A DNA stretch of 64,000 nt from JBQTKD01 sp963703165 (GTDB lineage Bacteria > Actinomycetota > Actinomycetes > Sporichthyales > Sporichthyaceae), in the NCBI GenBank assembly GCA_963703165.1, contig OY969798.1, positions 3,038,001-3,102,000 of the forward strand. The letters run 5' to 3'. Position numbers and translations under genes: made by a program. Under the pieces are notes generated by a model, which worked only from the letters and a program-made list of their open reading frames with translations, did no database searches and was not told where the DNA came from. This document shows positions 43,339 to 51,013 of the stretch, in pieces (position 1 is the first letter of the stretch; every line of letters starts with the position of its first letter).

Positions 43339-43732
43339 CTTGTAAATCCTCCCCGCACTTGGATGGCGAGCCCGTCCACACCAACCGCGACCCACGGTAA
43401 AGACGGTTCGGGGGGCCTTCAAGATCGTGCTTTGACGCTGACCTGCGCCTTCGGGCACCCTGTGCCCGAGATCGCCGGACCTGTCACCGATTCGTTCGTT
43501 GTCCGGCCAAGTGTCCCGGGCTGTCCGGTGGAATTCGATGCGTTGCGCCTGTGGTGTCCGCCGGGCGCAATCCAGAGAACATCCAGGAAGGGCACCAAAT
43601 AGGTGGTGTACGGCGGCTCGCGCGGCGTTGTCCGGGATCGCCCGTATCCCCCGCACTGTCGCTTTCGCAGAAGCACCCATTCGGAGTAATCGAGGCCCGC
43701 GCGACAATACAAATGCCGTTTCCGGCGCGAAG
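43339..43732. other. Divergent intergenic region before the DUF4012 gene
   Basis: About 390 bases between the exported-protein gene and the DUF4012 gene. I see no convincing gene. A perfect hairpin CGGGCAC-CCT-GTGCCCG lies at 43452-43468. Part of this region could belong to the DUF4012 gene if a more upstream start is used. Confidence 0.4.
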
Positions 43733-45634
43733 ATGGCTGAACACGTCGCGCCCGCGCGACCGAATCCGCGCACCGCTCGCGCGGACCGGCTGCGTAGGTG
43801 GATGGGTTCCGGGGCGGATGGGGACAGCATGCGAGGGCACGAATGGTGGCGGCGGCCCAAGCCATTGATGCTGCTCGGCTGCGTCGTCGCCCTCGGCGCT
43901 CTCGGTGCGTGGGTCGGATTCAGTGCCCTCTCGACGCGCGCGTACCTGAACCAGGCACGGCTCGAGGCCACGACTCTGCGCTCGCAACTGGTCTCCGGTG
44001 ACCTGTCCGCCGCTCAGGTGACCGCAGGACGGCTGCGGACGGAACTGACGCTGGCTCATAACGCCGCCAACGGTCCGTTCTGGGACCTCGCCGCGACCCT
44101 GCCGCGCATCGGCGACCCGGTCCACTCGGTGCGGGGGATGACCGTGGCCCTGCGCCAATTGGGCAACCAAACGGTGCCCGAACTGTTAGCAGCGGCACAA
44201 CGCCTGGATCCGGCGACGCTCCGCGCGCCCGACGGCCAGGTCGACCTCCAGGCGTTGGAGGCCTCGGCGCCGGCGCTGGATCGGGCAGCCCAGGAGTTGC
44301 AGCGGGCGCGCGCGCACCTGCAGTCGTTGCCCGCGCAGACCTGGGCCGATTCGGTGGACCTCGCGCGGACCGAACTGCTGGACCAGTTGGAGACGGCCGA
44401 GCACACGCTGCGCAACACAGCCGCCGCCGCGAGCGTCCTGCCTGCGATGCTCGGCGGCGAGGGCGAGCGCACCTATCTGCTCGCCTACCAGAACAACGCC
44501 GAGGCCCGCGGCACCGGCGGACTCGCCGGGGCCTTCGGCATCGTGCGGGCCCGCGACGGTCTGCTGGCCCTGGATCAGTTCGACAGCCAGCGCGTGATGG
44601 CCGGCGCGACGACGAAGGTGAACTTCGGCGAGGACTACGACCGGCTCTACAACGGCGCGAGCACCACGACCCTGTACGCCAACTCGAACCTCAGTCCGCA
44701 CTTCCCCTACGCGGCGCAGATCTGGTTGCAGATGTGGGAATCGAAGGTCGGCGACCACGTCGACGGTGTGATCGCACTGGACCCGGTGGTGCTCAGCCAC
44801 CTGCTCGAGGCGACCGGCCCGGTGCGCCTGACCGACGGTACGTCGGTCTCCGCAGCGAACGTGGTGGGTTTGACCCAGCAGTACGCCTACGCGAAGTACC
44901 CGCGCCTGGTCGACGACCCAGCCCGGCGGGCCTACCTCGGGCAGATCGAGATGGCGGTCAGCGCGGGGATCATGAGTCCGGGCGTCGACGTCGGCAAGCT
45001 GATGCGGGCCTTGGGCAAGTCGGCGTCCGAGCGCCGGTTGCTGGTCTGGAGCGCGCACCCCACCGAGCAACGCGAACTCGAGCGGCACGTCATCGCCGGC
45101 GCGGTGCCGGAGACCACCGCCCCCTACGTCGGGCTGTCGATCGTCAACGAGGCCGGCAACAAGCTCGACTACTACCTCGACCGCTCGGTCACCTGGCAAC
45201 GGACCGGGTGCGGGCCACGGCGCGAGGTCACCGTGACCGTCGCGCTGCGCAACAACGCCCCGGGTACGGGGCTGTCCGAGGTCGTCGCGGCGCGCAACGA
45301 TTTCCATCCATATCCAGTGGAACCGGGGGATCACCGGCTCCGCGTGGACTACCTGGCCACCCAGGGTGCCGTGCTGAAGGCCGTGACGTTGGACGGCAAG
45401 CGGGCTCCGGTGACCATCGGCCGGCAACTCGGTCACCCGCACCTGAGCGTCGACGTAGAGCTGCCGCGCGAGCGGACCCGCACGTTAGTACTTCGTCTGA
45501 GCGAGCCCGACGGCGGCGGATCAGCGCCGATCGTCCTGCGTCAACCGTTGGTGCGGCCACTTCAGCTTCGCGTGCTGGACGCGTCGTGCGCACCCGCAAC
45601 GCTGCCGATCGGCGCACCGGAGGAGAAGAGATGA
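43733..45634 (+). CDS. DUF4012 domain protein
   Basis: A 633-residue protein of the DUF4012 family, common in actinobacterial surface-polysaccharide loci, with no known reaction. One N-terminal membrane helix (PLMLLGCVVALGALGAWVGF) is followed by a helical region and the DUF4012 core: TYLLAYQNNAEARGTGGLAGAF, then SNLSPHFPYAAQIW and DGVIALDPVVLSHLLEATGPV. Most of the protein is therefore extracytoplasmic. The start is uncertain: ATG at 43733, 43802 or 43829 are possible, all before the helix. The resemblance to LytR-CpsA-Psr accessory regions suggests a wall-polymer role, as inference. The stop overlaps the phosphatase start (ATGA). Confidence 0.87.
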   Translation: MAEHVAPARPNPRTARADRLRRWMGSGADGDSMRGHEWWRRPKPLMLLGCVVALGALGAWVGFSALSTRAYLNQARLEATTLRSQLVSGDLSAAQVTAGRLRTELTLAHNAANGPFWDLAATLPRIGDPVHSVRGMTVALRQLGNQTVPELLAAAQRLDPATLRAPDGQVDLQALEASAPALDRAAQELQRARAHLQSLPAQTWADSVDLARTELLDQLETAEHTLRNTAAAASVLPAMLGGEGERTYLLAYQNNAEARGTGGLAGAFGIVRARDGLLALDQFDSQRVMAGATTKVNFGEDYDRLYNGASTTTLYANSNLSPHFPYAAQIWLQMWESKVGDHVDGVIALDPVVLSHLLEATGPVRLTDGTSVSAANVVGLTQQYAYAKYPRLVDDPARRAYLGQIEMAVSAGIMSPGVDVGKLMRALGKSASERRLLVWSAHPTEQRELERHVIAGAVPETTAPYVGLSIVNEAGNKLDYYLDRSVTWQRTGCGPRREVTVTVALRNNAPGTGLSEVVAARNDFHPYPVEPGDHRLRVDYLATQGAVLKAVTLDGKRAPVTIGRQLGHPHLSVDVELPRERTRTLVLRLSEPDGGGSAPIVLRQPLVRPLQLRVLDASCAPATLPIGAPEEKR

Positions 45635-46284
45635 GCGACCGCACCGAAGAACAGTTCTCGATCCTGTTCGTCTGCACGGGAAACATCTGCCGGTCCCCCT
45701 TCGCCGAGGTGCTCACGCGGCACCTGCTGGCCGAGCGCGGCGCCGCCGCGTGGTGCACGGTCGCCAGTGCCGGGGCCGACGCCGTCGTGGGCGCGACCAT
45801 GCACCCGATGAGCCGCGTCGAACTCGCCGGCTGGGGTCTGGACGGCGACGCCGCCGACATCTTCGTGGCGCGCCAGGTGGACCGCTCGATGCTGGAGACC
45901 GCCGACCTGGTGCTCGGCGCGACCCCGGGTCATCGCGCGGGGGCCGTGCGGATGTGGCCGGGCGCCCTGGCGACCGCCTTCAGTGTGCTGGAGTTCGCCC
46001 GCCTGATCGCGCACGTCGACACCGACGCACTCCCGGGCGACCCGGTGACCCGGGCCCGCGCCCTGGTGGGCGCGGCCCGCGCGAACCGCGGGATGAACCC
46101 ACCCGGACCTGCCGGATCGGACGAGATCCCTGACCCGATCAGCGGGCCGGATCTGATGCACACTCAGGCTGCTCGGCTGTGCTCCCAGGCGGTCATCGAG
46201 ATGGTGGATCGGCTGGTCCCCGGTGGGCCGGTCGTCCCCGGTCCGCGGATGGGGACCCCGCCCACCCGCGTCGACAGGAACTGA
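45631..46284 (+). CDS. Low-molecular-weight protein-tyrosine phosphatase
   Basis: A 217-residue phosphatase of the Wzb/PtpA class. The P-loop CTGNICRS (C15-S22) has the catalytic cysteine and arginine. An aspartate in DEIPDP near residue 167 is a candidate general acid, and the central part is longer than the 150-residue norm. Likely substrate is the tyrosine-rich tail of the Wzc-like kinase at 29954, making a phosphorylation cycle that controls polymer export. Start ATG overlaps the DUF4012 stop, so the two are coupled. It closes the polysaccharide locus. Confidence 0.9.
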   Translation: MSDRTEEQFSILFVCTGNICRSPFAEVLTRHLLAERGAAAWCTVASAGADAVVGATMHPMSRVELAGWGLDGDAADIFVARQVDRSMLETADLVLGATPGHRAGAVRMWPGALATAFSVLEFARLIAHVDTDALPGDPVTRARALVGAARANRGMNPPGPAGSDEIPDPISGPDLMHTQAARLCSQAVIEMVDRLVPGGPVVPGPRMGTPPTRVDRN

Positions 46285-46286
46285 CG

Positions 46287-48248
46287 TCAGCCCCCGGAAA
46301 CGGGGGGAGCCGTCGGTGCGAAGCCGCGGCGGACCGGCCGCTGCTGCGGTGCCGGTGCCGGCGCGGGTGCGGGTTCGGCCGGGCCACTCTCGACGGATGT
46401 GCCGCCGGAGGTGGCCGCCGGGTCCTGCGGTGCGGCCGGTTGCGTCTGCGGTGCCGGTGCGCCGACCTGACCGGTGCTCGGTTGGACCGGAGCCGGCGCC
46501 GGTTGCGCGGGCGCAGCGGGCTGCTGCGGAGTTCCGGCGGTGGTCGCCGGTGTCTGCGGACGGACCGCGGGACGGTCGGCGATCACCTTTCCGCCCTGCG
46601 CGTCGACCGGCTTCGGTGCGTTCGCACCGGGCCGGGCGCCGTTGCCCGCCGCGTTGCGTCGGACCGACCCCAGCGTGGAGGCCACCCGGTTCCCGGCCGC
46701 CGGTTGCGCCGGGCGGACGACAGATGAGTTCTGCGCACGGGCGGTCCCGGTGCCGGTGGTCGTGGGCGCGGCCGGGGCCGCCGGAGCGGTCTCGGTGCCG
46801 ACGGTGGCGCCCGGAGCAGACGCGGCCTGGTCGGCGGCGCGAGCGCGTTCCTCCTGCAGGTGTCCGCTCGGTTGAGCGGCCGGTTCGGCGGAACCCCCGC
46901 GCAGCGCGCCGAGGTCGGGTCCCGGGATCACACCGAGCGCAGCGGCCGCGACGACCGCGACGGCAGCCAACGCCCCGGCGGCACGTAGCACCCGCCCCGG
47001 TGTGGTCCCGTCACTGTGGAGCGTGACCAGTCCCGGCATATCGGCGGACGGACGCGGCGGAGCAGCGATGGACGGTCGCTCGGCCGTGACCTCCGCGTCG
47101 ATGTCGTCGAGACGTTGTCCCGGCAGCGCGACGAGGACCGGTTCGGCCCGGCCCAGGGCGCGGCATCCGGTCACGGCGGCGCCGAGCGCGACGGCGAGCT
47201 TCGGGTCCAGGTCCCGTCCGAGCGTGACCCCGGAACCGAGGTGCGCGGACAGGGCCTGAGTGATGAACGGGATCCGCGAGGACCCGCCGGTGAGCAGGAG
47301 ATGGCGGAGGTCGCGCTGGGCGAGGTCCGCCTCGGCCAGCGCCGCGTCGAGGGCCTCCATGGTGCGCCCCACGGCCGGGGCGATCATGAGTTCGAACTCG
47401 CCACGGGTCAGCCGCAGGTTGGTCGCGACGCCGCCGAGTACCACCGGCACGGTCACGACGGTGTCCGAGGACAACGCCTCCTTGGCGTCCACGCACTCCT
47501 GCCGCAACCGGGTCAGCGCGCTCGCCACCACGGGGTCCGTCGGGTCGAGCGAGGCCACCTGGTCGCCGAGGGAGTCCACGACGTGGGCCAGGATCGCGTC
47601 GTCGAAGTCGATCCCGCCCAGGTCGGGCAGCCCGATCGGGCGCCCCATGGGCGTGAACTCGCCATGGGGCGACACGAGCATCACGGAGGCGTCGAAGGTC
47701 CCGCCGCCGAGGTCGTAGACGGCCAGCTTGGAGCCGACCTCGAGATCGTGAGTCTGCGCGTAGGCGACGGCGGCGGCGTGCGGCTCGCTGATCATCAGCG
47801 GCTCGTGCACGCCGACCTCGGCCAGTGCGGTCTGCAGCAGTTGCTGCTTGTGCGCGCCCCAGGCGGCCGGGTGGGTCACCACGACGGTGTCCGGGCGAGC
47901 GCCCTGCCGTGCGCTGACGGTGTTCACCACCCAGTTGATCACCAGAGCGGCCAGCCGGTGCGCGTTGATGCGGTCCCCACCGGGACCGGAGTCGAGCAGC
48001 AGCGGTGTCTGGTCACCGATGCGCCGTTTGAACTCGCGCACCACGCGGTCCGGGTCGGTCAGGGCGCGGCGTGCCGCACCTTCGCCGACGAGGAACTCCC
48101 CGTCCGTGCCGAGGTAGGCGATCGTCGGCGTCGCCGCGCCCCGGCTTCCCAGCGGCACCCCCACCGCTGGTTCGCCGGGCCGCGCGACGGCCGCAGCCGT
48201 GAACGTCGTACCCAGGTCGACACCCAATACGTAACCCTGCGCGCGCAT
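46287..48248 (-). CDS. Hsp70-family transmembrane protein of the ini locus
   Basis: A 653-residue DnaK-like protein. The ATPase domain (about 5-370) has GVDLGTTFTAAAV (phosphate 1), AVYDLGGGTFDASVM (phosphate 2) and LLTGGSSRIPFI (adenosine), all well preserved, so ATP hydrolysis is likely. Instead of the substrate-binding domain it has a basic segment, one membrane helix (about 430-450, AAGALAAVAVVAAAALGV) and a long Pro/Ala/Thr-rich region that should lie outside the cell. ATG at 48248 is preferred over one eight codons earlier because AAAGGGG precedes it. It is divergent from the iniB genes and related to the tail-anchored Hsp70 at 18482. Function unknown; perhaps a partner of IniB. Confidence 0.88.
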   Translation of the reverse strand: MRAQGYVLGVDLGTTFTAAAVARPGEPAVGVPLGSRGAATPTIAYLGTDGEFLVGEGAARRALTDPDRVVREFKRRIGDQTPLLLDSGPGGDRINAHRLAALVINWVVNTVSARQGARPDTVVVTHPAAWGAHKQQLLQTALAEVGVHEPLMISEPHAAAVAYAQTHDLEVGSKLAVYDLGGGTFDASVMLVSPHGEFTPMGRPIGLPDLGGIDFDDAILAHVVDSLGDQVASLDPTDPVVASALTRLRQECVDAKEALSSDTVVTVPVVLGGVATNLRLTRGEFELMIAPAVGRTMEALDAALAEADLAQRDLRHLLLTGGSSRIPFITQALSAHLGSGVTLGRDLDPKLAVALGAAVTGCRALGRAEPVLVALPGQRLDDIDAEVTAERPSIAAPPRPSADMPGLVTLHSDGTTPGRVLRAAGALAAVAVVAAAALGVIPGPDLGALRGGSAEPAAQPSGHLQEERARAADQAASAPGATVGTETAPAAPAAPTTTGTGTARAQNSSVVRPAQPAAGNRVASTLGSVRRNAAGNGARPGANAPKPVDAQGGKVIADRPAVRPQTPATTAGTPQQPAAPAQPAPAPVQPSTGQVGAPAPQTQPAAPQDPAATSGGTSVESGPAEPAPAPAPAPQQRPVRRGFAPTAPPVSGG

Positions 48249-48475
48249 CCCAGCTGCCCCTTTCGTTCGCACCAGTCACATATGACCCTTAAGTCACTCT
48301 GGTTCGCGCCCTTGTGGAGGGAAAGATCCCTTTACCTGCGCCCCGCGTGGACGTGGGACTTCTTGATCATCGCGCGCGAACGAACGGCCCCGGGGCGTGG
48401 ACCGATCCCCCTGCGGCCCCCCGGGGATGGGGGATTTTTCCCCGATCCCCCGGCCCTGCCCCGACGCCTAGCTTC

Positions 48476-48510
48476 AGTCTCGGCGGTCCGAATTCGACCG
48501 TAACGAGACT
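48476..48510 (+). ncRNA. 5' hairpin upstream of iniB copy 1
   Basis: AGTCTCG (48476-48482) pairs with CGAGACT (48504-48510); inside, CGGTC (48484-48488) pairs with GACCG (48496-48500) around CGAATTC. It ends 19 bases before the ATG and just upstream of the GAAGGA ribosome site, so it is probably in the leader RNA. The same structure with different outer-arm sequence precedes iniB copy 2. Confidence 0.6.
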
Positions 48511-48529
48511 CAAACGAAGGACTACGGCG

Positions 48530-49393
48530 ATGGCGACCTCTCTGCTCGACTGGATCGTGACCCTCCTCAAGGACACCGAGGCCCGCGAGGCCTTTGCGGC
48601 CGACCCGAAGGCCTCGATGTCGGCCGCGGGCATGAGCTCCATCTGTGGCTCCGACATCCGCGACGCGCGTCCGTTCCTGCTCGACAACCCGTCGGTCAAG
48701 CAGGTCCGCCCCTACGAGGCCGCCGAGGCCAAGGAGCCGGCCGAGCAGATCCGCGACATCGTGGAGAACCACAAGATCGAGGAGTCCCGCGAGTCCTACG
48801 TCAGCCACGGCGGTGGCGACGGTCCGGAGATCGAGGACAGCTACCACAAGATGAACGACGACTCCTACAACAAGTACAGCGCTGACCGGTTCAGCGACGA
48901 CGACGACGTCACCGGTCCCTCCAGCGGCCCGAACTCCGCCTCCGCGGACCAAGGTGGCTCGCAGGTCGGCAACGACCAGCTCTCCGTCGGCGGTCGCGAG
49001 CACACCCTCGGCGACAACAACGACTCCTCGACCACCGCGACCGACCAGTCCGACGACCACAGCCGCGTCGGCAACGACGTGACGGGTGACCGCAGCGCCG
49101 GTCGCGACATCAACCTCGAGCAGGGCGGCGCAGTCTTCGGTCAGGGCATCGCCGGCGGCGACATGGACCACGTCGGTGGCCTGATCGGCCTCAAGGACGT
49201 CGTCGACATCGGCAACATCAACGTGCTCTCGGGCATCGCGAACATCAACGACGTCCTGAACCAGAGCCTGAACAACCCGGCCCAGGACATCCTCAACGGC
49301 AGCCCGATCCTGACCGGTCTGCTCTCCGAGGGCATCTCCGACCTGGACCTGACCAACGTGCTCCAGGACGGCGTCGTCAACCTCGGTGGCTGA
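48530..49393 (+). CDS. iniB: IniB-like protein, copy 1
   Basis: A 287-residue protein. The N-terminal ~60 residues (SLLDWIVTLLKDTEAREAFA, then a conserved SICGSDIRDARPFLL region) match the conserved N-terminal domain of mycobacterial IniB, whose gene is part of the cell-wall-stress iniBAC operon. The middle is very acidic and rich in Asp, Ser and Asn and looks disordered. The C-terminal third has Gly-Asp-Ile-Asn repeats (GDRSAGRDINLEQGG, GNINVLSGIANINDVL) that could form a beta-solenoid. There is no signal peptide. ATG at 48530 has GAAGGA upstream. It is about 94% identical to copy 2. Molecular function is unknown. Confidence 0.88.
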   Translation: MATSLLDWIVTLLKDTEAREAFAADPKASMSAAGMSSICGSDIRDARPFLLDNPSVKQVRPYEAAEAKEPAEQIRDIVENHKIEESRESYVSHGGGDGPEIEDSYHKMNDDSYNKYSADRFSDDDDVTGPSSGPNSASADQGGSQVGNDQLSVGGREHTLGDNNDSSTTATDQSDDHSRVGNDVTGDRSAGRDINLEQGGAVFGQGIAGGDMDHVGGLIGLKDVVDIGNINVLSGIANINDVLNQSLNNPAQDILNGSPILTGLLSEGISDLDLTNVLQDGVVNLGG

Positions 49394-49414
49394 TCAGCAC
49401 TGCCGCACCACCGC

Positions 49415-49591
49415 TTGATTGCTCCGGCCGCGCGCCCCAGGGGGAACTGGGAGGGACGCGCCGGCCCGGGGGAACACCTCGACGCCCGCCTGCCCGCGGG
49501 TTCGCGCGCCGACGCCCGCGCGAACTGTCGAGGTGCAAAGGATCGGCCCCTCGCGCCCTGATACGCCAGTCAGGGTGCGAGGGGCCATCCG
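49415..49591 (+). ncRNA. Structured 3' element after iniB copy 1
   Basis: A 177-base GC-rich stretch with nested hairpins: CCCAG-GGGGAA-CTGGG (49436-49451); CACCTCGAC (49475-49483) with GTCGAGGTG (49527-49535), enclosing TTCGCGCG (49501-49508) with CGCGCGAA (49517-49524); and a 17-bp terminator-like stem at 49545-49561 and 49570-49586 with an 8-base loop. It repeats almost exactly after copy 2. Could be a terminator, attenuator or stable RNA; no T run follows. Confidence 0.6.
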
Positions 49592-49688
49592 TCGTTCTCG
49601 GGTCCGCAGATTCGTCGCGGATCCCCCTGATGCCCCTATGGGATAAGGGCTTTTCCCCGATCCCCCGGCCCCACCCCGGCACCTAGTT

Positions 49689-49722
49689 TCTGTGGTGGCG
49701 GTCCGAATCGACCGTACACAGA
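49689..49722 (+). ncRNA. 5' hairpin upstream of iniB copy 2
   Basis: TCTGTG (49689-49694) pairs with CACAGA (49717-49722); CGGTC (49699-49703) pairs with GACCG (49710-49714). Compared with copy 1 the outer arms differ in sequence but remain complementary, while the core CGGTCCGAAT is conserved. It ends 21 bases before the ATG. Confidence 0.6.
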
Positions 49723-49743
49723 CTCGAACGAAGGACTACGGCG

Positions 49744-50607
49744 ATGGCGACCTCTCTGCTCGACTGGATCGTGACCCTCCTCAAGGACACCGAGGCCCGC
49801 GAGGCCTTTGCGGCGGACCCGAAGGCTGCGATGTCGGCCGCGGGCATGAGCTCCATCTGTGGCTCCGACATCCGCGACGCGCGTCCGTTCCTGCTCGACA
49901 ACCCGAGCGTGCACCAGGTCCGCCCCTACGAAGCCGCCGAGGCCAAGGAGCCGGCCGAGCAGATCCGCGACATCGTGGAGAACCACAAGATCGAGGAGTC
50001 CCGCGAGTCCTACGTCAGCCACGGCGGTGGCGACGGTCCGGAGATCGAGGACAGCTACCACAAGATGAACGACGACTCCTACAACAAGTACAGCGCCGAC
50101 CGGTTCAGCGACGACGACGACGTCACCGGTCCCTCCAGCGGTCCGAACTCCGCCTCCGCGGACCAGGGTGGCTCGCAGGTCGGCAACGACCAGCTCTCCG
50201 TCGGCGGTGCCCAGAACACCCTCGGCGACGACAACGACTCCTCGACCACGACCACCGACCAGTCCGACGACCACACCCGCACCGGCAACGACATCACCGG
50301 TGACCGCAGCGCGGGACGCGACATCAACCTCGAGCAGGGCGGCGCGGTCTTCGGCCAGGGCATCGCCGGCGGCGACATGGACCACGTCGGTGGCCTGATC
50401 GGCGCCAAGGACGTCATCGATGTCGGCAACATCAACGTGCTCTCGGGCATCGCGAACATCAACGACGTCCTCAACGCCAGCCTGAACAACCCGGCCCAGG
50501 ACATCCTCAACGGCAGCCCGATCCTGACCGACCTGTTCTCCGAGGGCATCTCCGACCTGGACCTGACCAACGTCCTGCAGGACGGCGTCGTCAACCTCGG
50601 TGGCTGA
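49744..50607 (+). CDS. iniB: IniB-like protein, copy 2
   Basis: A 287-residue protein of the same length as copy 1, with about 16 substitutions and no indels. The N-terminal IniB domain differs at two positions only (A for S at 29, H for K at 57). Most changes fall in the acidic middle (for example AQN for REH near 155) and near the C-terminus (TDLF for TGLL). The intact frame and clustered substitutions suggest both copies are functional and selected. ATG at 49744 with GAAGGA upstream. The IniA-like GTPase follows after a 406-base spacer. Confidence 0.88.
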   Translation: MATSLLDWIVTLLKDTEAREAFAADPKAAMSAAGMSSICGSDIRDARPFLLDNPSVHQVRPYEAAEAKEPAEQIRDIVENHKIEESRESYVSHGGGDGPEIEDSYHKMNDDSYNKYSADRFSDDDDVTGPSSGPNSASADQGGSQVGNDQLSVGGAQNTLGDDNDSSTTTTDQSDDHTRTGNDITGDRSAGRDINLEQGGAVFGQGIAGGDMDHVGGLIGAKDVIDVGNINVLSGIANINDVLNASLNNPAQDILNGSPILTDLFSEGISDLDLTNVLQDGVVNLGG

Positions 50608-50616
50608 GCGTCGCCA

Positions 50617-50793
50617 TTGATTGCTCCGGCCGCGCGCCCCAGGGGGAACTGGGAGGGACGCGCCGGCCCGGGGGAACACCTCGACGCCCGCCTGCCCGCG
50701 GGTTCGCGCGCCGACGCCCGCGCGAATGGTTGAGGTGCAAAGGATCGGCCCCCCGCGCCCTGATACGCCAGTCAGGGTGCGGGGGGCCATCCG
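50617..50793 (+). ncRNA. Structured 3' element after iniB copy 2
   Basis: Same 177-base element as after copy 1 with only about five base changes. The last hairpin has CCCCGC/GCGGGG where copy 1 has CCTCGC/GCGAGG, a compensatory pair. The middle stem keeps pairing as CACCTCGAC with GTTGAGGTG through a G-T (G-U) pair. Lies between the IniB2 stop and the 62-bp repeat. Confidence 0.6.
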
Positions 50794-50818
50794 CAGGTTT
50801 TGGGGAACCCCTCATCCA

Positions 50819-50880
50819 CCCGATAGCGCAGGTCGACACGCCTCCGGAGATCAACAGCGGTGTTCGTCTGCGCTTTCGGG
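50819..50880. repeat. 62-bp palindromic repeat, copy B (inverted)
   Basis: Starts CCCGATAGCGCA and ends TGCGCTTTCGGG. Its reverse complement aligns along its whole length with copies A (18406) and C (54596), so it is in the opposite orientation. It lies in the spacer upstream of the IniA-like gene. Confidence 0.85.
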
Positions 50881-51013
50881 AGAGAACCGGCCCGGGCGGT
50901 GGTGGGCGGCGTGTTGCCTGTGTGAATTGTGAGTTCTCCTGTGAACTGTGTGTCGACTGGAACCACTGTCCTTCGAGGTGGGTCCTGAGCACCGATGAGC
51001 ACACAGGTAGGAG

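Larger units (their letters stand above)
49394..49743 (+). other. Spacer between iniB copies, carrying the 3' element and the second leader
   Basis: 350 bases with no gene. It contains the 3' structured element of copy 1 (49415-49591), then a segment starting TTTTCCCCGATCCCCCGGCC (49651-49670) that repeats the upstream region of copy 1 (48436-48455), and the 5' hairpin of copy 2. The repeated leader suggests each iniB copy has its own promoter or leader signals. Confidence 0.7.
50608..51013 (+). other. Spacer between iniB copy 2 and the IniA-like gene
   Basis: 406 bases with no convincing gene. It carries the second 3' structured element (50617-50793), then one copy of the 62-bp palindromic repeat (50819-50880, inverted relative to the others), and the leader of the IniA-like gene with TAGGAG at about 51007-51012. 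Confidence 0.65.

Noticed and set aside
49415..49591. Possible known riboswitch (cyclic di-AMP or cobalamin type) in the iniB 3' element
   Set aside because: The GGGGGAAC loops are suggestive, but the other conserved blocks of those classes are not visible and the element is after a gene, so I report it only as a structured element.
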